Of a stretch of DNA of 8,869 bases, positions 6,359 to 8,869 are shown piece by piece. Position numbers and translations under genes: made by a program. Below the pieces are notes generated by a model that made no database searches, was not told the DNA's origin, and saw nothing but the letters and a program-made list of their open reading frames with translations. This DNA comes from Actinomycetota bacterium (GTDB lineage Bacteria; Actinomycetota; Thermoleophilia; Gaiellales; Gaiellaceae), in assembly GCA_003136795.1 (NCBI GenBank), contig PLDP01000064.1:1605-10473 (forward strand), in the 5' to 3' direction. Positions within the stretch are counted from its first letter, which is position 1. The number at the start of each line of letters is the position of its first letter.

Positions 6359-7276
6359 CTAACGGAGCAGCAGCGCGATCGCGACGATCCCTGCCGCGGC
6401 GATCCCGAGGATCGGCCACACGTTCAGGCCGCGGTGGCGCAGGTTGAAGTAGTGCCGCACGAGCGCGCCGATCGCCATCAGAGCCACTAGCGCGATCCAC
6501 CCGTTCTTATGGCCGTAGGTGAACGTGAAGTGATTCGAGAGCATTGCGAACACGACCGGCAGCGTCAGGTAGTTGTTGTGCACGGAGCGCGTCTTGCCGC
6601 GCACGTTCCAGCGCGGGTCGGGCTCGCGGCCGGCCTCCTTCGCGCGGATCAGCTCCCAGTGCGCCGGGATGATCACGAAGAAGACGTTGCCGACCATCAT
6701 CGTCCCGATCATCGCGCCCACCTGCAGGTACGCCGCCCGCGGTGCGAACAGGTTCCACGCCCCCCACGAGGAGACGCACACGAACGCGAAGACGAGCAGC
6801 GCGAGCAGCGCCTCGTCACCCTCGAACGCGCGGCAGAGCGCGTCGTAGACGAGCCACGCCAGCACGATCCCGCCGACCGAGATCGAGATCGCCTCCCATG
6901 CCGTCAGATCGGCGACCGAGGTGTCGATCAGATACGAGGTCGCGTGCGAGTAGTAGACGACGATGAACAGCGCAAAGCCCGAGATCCACGTCGTGTAGGC
7001 CTCCCACTTGAACCAGTGCAGCGGCTCGGGCAGCCGGCCCGGCGCGACCTTGAACTTCTCGACGCGATAGAAGCCGCCGCCGTGCACCTCCCACGCCTCG
7101 CCGCCGACGCCGCGCGCCGCGTCCCTCGGATCCTTCGGAGGCTCGAGGTGGTTGTCGAGCGCGATGAAGTAGAACGACGCGCCGATCCACGCCATCCCGG
7201 CGATCACGTGCAGCCAGCGGAAAAGCAGGTTGCCCCAGCCCCACCAGTAGTCGCTGAGCGCTACGACGTGCGCCAT
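6359..7276 (-). CDS. puuD: Membrane urate oxidase (urate hydroxylase PuuD), lacking the cytochrome c domain
   Basis: Integral membrane enzyme oxidising urate to 5-hydroxyisourate and passing electrons to the respiratory chain rather than to oxygen (PF06181 family). It is 305 residues with about eight predicted membrane helices (near 15-39, 94-115, 128-146, 156-175, 186-205, 236-250, 260-276 and 286-304). Family signatures are visible: WLHVIAGMAWIGASFYFIALDNHL at 21-44, VHGGGFYRVEKF at 64-75, HWFKWEAYTTWISGF at 87-101, NVFFVIIPAHWE at 197-208, SVHNNYLTLPV at 231-241, NHF at 248-250 and RHYFNLRHRG at 274-283. Characterised PuuD carries a C-terminal cytochrome c domain. Here the protein ends straight after the last helix and no CxxCH motif is present. 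The ATG overlaps uraD by 16 nt. With uraD and uraH upstream it completes the urate-to-allantoin route. Confidence 0.93.
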   Translation of the reverse strand: MAHVVALSDYWWGWGNLLFRWLHVIAGMAWIGASFYFIALDNHLEPPKDPRDAARGVGGEAWEVHGGGFYRVEKFKVAPGRLPEPLHWFKWEAYTTWISGFALFIVVYYSHATSYLIDTSVADLTAWEAISISVGGIVLAWLVYDALCRAFEGDEALLALLVFAFVCVSSWGAWNLFAPRAAYLQVGAMIGTMMVGNVFFVIIPAHWELIRAKEAGREPDPRWNVRGKTRSVHNNYLTLPVVFAMLSNHFTFTYGHKNGWIALVALMAIGALVRHYFNLRHRGLNVWPILGIAAAGIVAIALLLR

Positions 7277-7698
7277 CGATGCACCGCAATCTGGACGAGC
7301 TCGTCCACCGCCGTTGCCAGCTCCTTTTCACGCGTGCGTTGTGACCGCTCCTTCAGGATCGGGACGATCTCACGGCGGGGCCGCCCGTTTACGAAGATGA
7401 CGAAGCGGAAGCCGAAGCGGTGCTCGTAGGCCGCGTTCAGCTCGGCCAGCTCGGCGAGCACGGCGGGGTCGTCGTCGGTTCCCTGCTCGCGCGCGGCGCG
7501 CGCGGAGGTGGCCTGGCCCCCGATCGGTGGGTGCGCGTCGAGCAGCTCCTTCTGCTCGCTTGCGGAGAGCTCCAGTGCGACCTCGGGCGCGCGACCCAGC
7601 GGATCCTCGAGCGCCGCCAGCAGCTCGACGAAGCGTGTGCGCCCCTCGAACAGCTCCGCCAGCTGCTCGGCCGTCAGCTGCCGCGGTAGCTCGCGCAC
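7261..7698 (-). CDS. uraD: 2-oxo-4-hydroxy-4-carboxy-5-ureidoimidazoline (OHCU) decarboxylase
   Basis: Cytosolic enzyme that decarboxylates OHCU to (S)-allantoin, the third step after urate oxidation. It is 145 residues, slightly shorter than the usual 160-170, mostly at the N-terminus. Hallmarks are in order: FEGRTRFVELLAAL at 17-30, catalytic histidine in HPPIGG (56-61), the REQ motif at 70-72 with its glutamate, LNAAYEHRFGFRFVIFVNGR at 87-106, and the closing helix with KERSQRTREKELATA (116-130) and IAVHRW (137-142). The GTG start at 7698 overlaps uraH by 25 nt and lacks a visible Shine-Dalgarno, which implies translational coupling. No nearby ATG offers an alternative. The 3' end overlaps puuD by 16 nt. 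Assignment is firm because the motif set and neighbours agree. Confidence 0.93.
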   Translation of the reverse strand: MRELPRQLTAEQLAELFEGRTRFVELLAALEDPLGRAPEVALELSASEQKELLDAHPPIGGQATSARAAREQGTDDDPAVLAELAELNAAYEHRFGFRFVIFVNGRPRREIVPILKERSQRTREKELATAVDELVQIAVHRWRTS

Positions 7699-7961
7699 GC
7701 GTAGGAGGAGATGAGCAATGGGACGTGGTGGTGGCCCTCGCCGAGCTCGACCTCGAGCTCGATCTTCTTGAAGAACGGCGAAGGCGGGTGGAAGACGATG
7801 CGGTACGTGCCCGCCGTGGTCTCGGCGAGCTCGCCGATGCGCCCGCCCTCGTCGGTCACGCCGTCGCCCACGAGCGCGCCCGCCGCGTCGTAGAGCTCCA
7901 CGCGGACGCCTGCGGCTGGAAGTCCGCGTTCGGTGTCGAGCACATGGGTCGAGAGGCTCAT
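7674..7961 (-). CDS. uraH: 5-hydroxyisourate hydrolase (transthyretin-like)
   Basis: Hydrolyses 5-hydroxyisourate to OHCU, between urate oxidase and OHCU decarboxylase; normally a cytosolic homotetramer. It is 95 residues, towards the short end for the bacterial family. The N-terminal STHVLDTERGLPAAGV carries the conserved histidine (6). TDEGGRIGEL contains the conserved arginine (41). GHHHVPLLIS (76-85) carries the second catalytic histidine region, and the protein ends with YRGS (92-95), the signature that separates true hydrolases from transthyretins. In the loop before it, ISSYACAS replaces the more usual LSPYxYST. The ATG overlaps the upstream deaminase stop by 4 nt (ATGA). The frame is open further upstream, but that region is the deaminase gene and the conserved sequence begins exactly at this ATG. 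All catalytic positions I can identify are present. Confidence 0.95.
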   Translation of the reverse strand: MSLSTHVLDTERGLPAAGVRVELYDAAGALVGDGVTDEGGRIGELAETTAGTYRIVFHPPSPFFKKIELEVELGEGHHHVPLLISSYACASYRGS

Positions 7962-8869
7962 CCCTGCCACAACCTTTGCGCTTGTTTGCGGTGCTCGCGG
8001 GCGATCTCCTGCTCCTGGGCGCGCACGAGCGCGCCGCCGCGCACGACGTCCTCGCCGCCGACGACGAGGCGATCGACCCGATGGGGCCCGCTGAGGACGA
8101 GGTTCGCGACGAGATCCTCGGCGCCGCCGAACTCGAGGCCGTCGGTGCGCCAGACCGCGAAGTCGGCGCGCTTTCCCGGCGAGAGCGAGCCGATGTCGTC
8201 GCGGCGTAGCACTTCGGCGCCGCCGCGCGTCGCCAGGCGCAGCGCGTCGCGTGCCGTCAGCGCGTCGCCGCCGTCCCGCCCGCGCGCGACGAGCAGCGCG
8301 TTCTTCAGGTCGACGAAGATGTCGCTGCGCTCGTTCGAGGCACTGCCGTCGACGCCGAGCCCGACCCGCACGTGCGCGTCGAGCATCGCGCGCACCGGCG
8401 CGACGCCGGCGCCGAGACGCAGGTTCGACGTCGGGCAATGCGCGACGCCGACTCCTGCGCGGCCGAACGTCTCCACGTCGGCGGCCGACAAATGGACGCA
8501 GTGCGCGCACCACACGTCGTCGGCGATCCAGCCGACACGCTCGAGGTACTCGACCGGCGTGCAGTCGAAGAGCTCACGGCAGTAGGCATCCTCCTCGATC
8601 GTCTCGGCGAGGTGCGTGTGCAGCTGCAGCCCGAGCTTGCGCGCGAGCGCGGCAGACTCCTCCATCAGCCTCGTCGTCACGGAGAACGGCGAGCACGGCG
8701 CGACGGCGATCTGCACGAGCGCGCCGTCGGCGAGCGCATGCAGCCGCTCGGTGTCCGCCAGGATCGTGTCGATGTCCTCCACGAGCGAGTCGGGCGGCAG
8801 GCCGCCGTCGGACTCGCCCAGGTCCATCGAGCCGCGCGAGGCGACGATGCGAACGCCGAGCTCCTGCGC
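7958..8869 (-). CDS. 8-oxoguanine deaminase-like amidohydrolase (partial, N-terminus beyond right edge)
   Basis: C-terminal 303 residues of a COG0402-type amidohydrolase that deaminates a purine or triazine ring; the frame is open to the window edge and roughly the first 150 residues (including the first HxH metal motif) are missing. The fragment opens with the conserved GSMDLGESDGGLPPDS (13-28). Metal ligands are visible: the histidines of LHTHLAE (83-89) and CAHCVHL (121-127), and the aspartate of GLGVDGSASN (170-179, D174). APCSPFSV at 57-64 and AHCPTSNLRLGAGVAPVR (143-160) are shared with 8-oxoguanine deaminases, which convert 8-oxoguanine to urate. IGSLSPGKRADFAVW near the end is the usual closing beta domain. 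It is the first visible gene of the urate operon, overlapping uraH by 4 nt, which supports a urate-forming role. Guanine deaminase or isoxanthopterin deaminase are the alternatives, and sequence alone does not decide. Confidence 0.85.
   Translation of the reverse strand, partial: AQELGVRIVASRGSMDLGESDGGLPPDSLVEDIDTILADTERLHALADGALVQIAVAPCSPFSVTTRLMEESAALARKLGLQLHTHLAETIEEDAYCRELFDCTPVEYLERVGWIADDVWCAHCVHLSAADVETFGRAGVGVAHCPTSNLRLGAGVAPVRAMLDAHVRVGLGVDGSASNERSDIFVDLKNALLVARGRDGGDALTARDALRLATRGGAEVLRRDDIGSLSPGKRADFAVWRTDGLEFGGAEDLVANLVLSGPHRVDRLVVGGEDVVRGGALVRAQEQEIAREHRKQAQRLWQG

Overview
The window is GC-rich (about 70% by eye). It uses GTG and TTG starts and has tightly packed, overlapping genes. 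Protein style and codon use suggest a free-living, high-GC actinobacterium. A deep-branching class such as Thermoleophilia fits, but no taxonomic marker is present and this is only an inference. The window holds ten protein-coding genes in two convergent blocks, all interpretable around purine uptake and purine breakdown. There are no rRNA, tRNA, CRISPR or insertion-sequence features.

Left block, plus strand (1-5340): a purine-type phosphoribosyltransferase (5' end at or beyond the window edge), then a complete BMP-family ABC importer. The importer has a substrate-binding protein (TTG start), two BPD_transp_2-type permeases and a tandem two-domain ATPase. The permease and ATPase genes overlap by 4 and 1 nt. 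An 11-bp GC-rich hairpin with a UUCG loop sits between the binding-protein gene and permease 1 and probably lowers expression of the membrane parts relative to the binding protein.

Right block, minus strand (8869 down to 5412): a partial amidohydrolase resembling 8-oxoguanine deaminase, 5-hydroxyisourate hydrolase (uraH), OHCU decarboxylase (uraD), a membrane urate oxidase (puuD), a DUF3830 cyclophilin-like protein and a DUF4279-like protein. The first four genes overlap head-to-tail and DUF3830 follows after 14 nt, so they read as one operon whose promoter lies outside the window. The pathway that can be read is purine (possibly 8-oxoguanine) to urate, to 5-hydroxyisourate, to OHCU, to (S)-allantoin. 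No xanthine dehydrogenase and no allantoinase are in view.

The blocks meet tail to tail across 71 nt (5341-5411). That gap contains a relic resembling the last codons of the permease 2 gene, which suggests a past rearrangement of the ABC operon. Other points of interest are a PuuD that lacks its usual C-terminal cytochrome c domain, a binding protein with no lipobox, and DUF3830 and DUF4279-like genes of unknown role attached to a urate-degradation operon.
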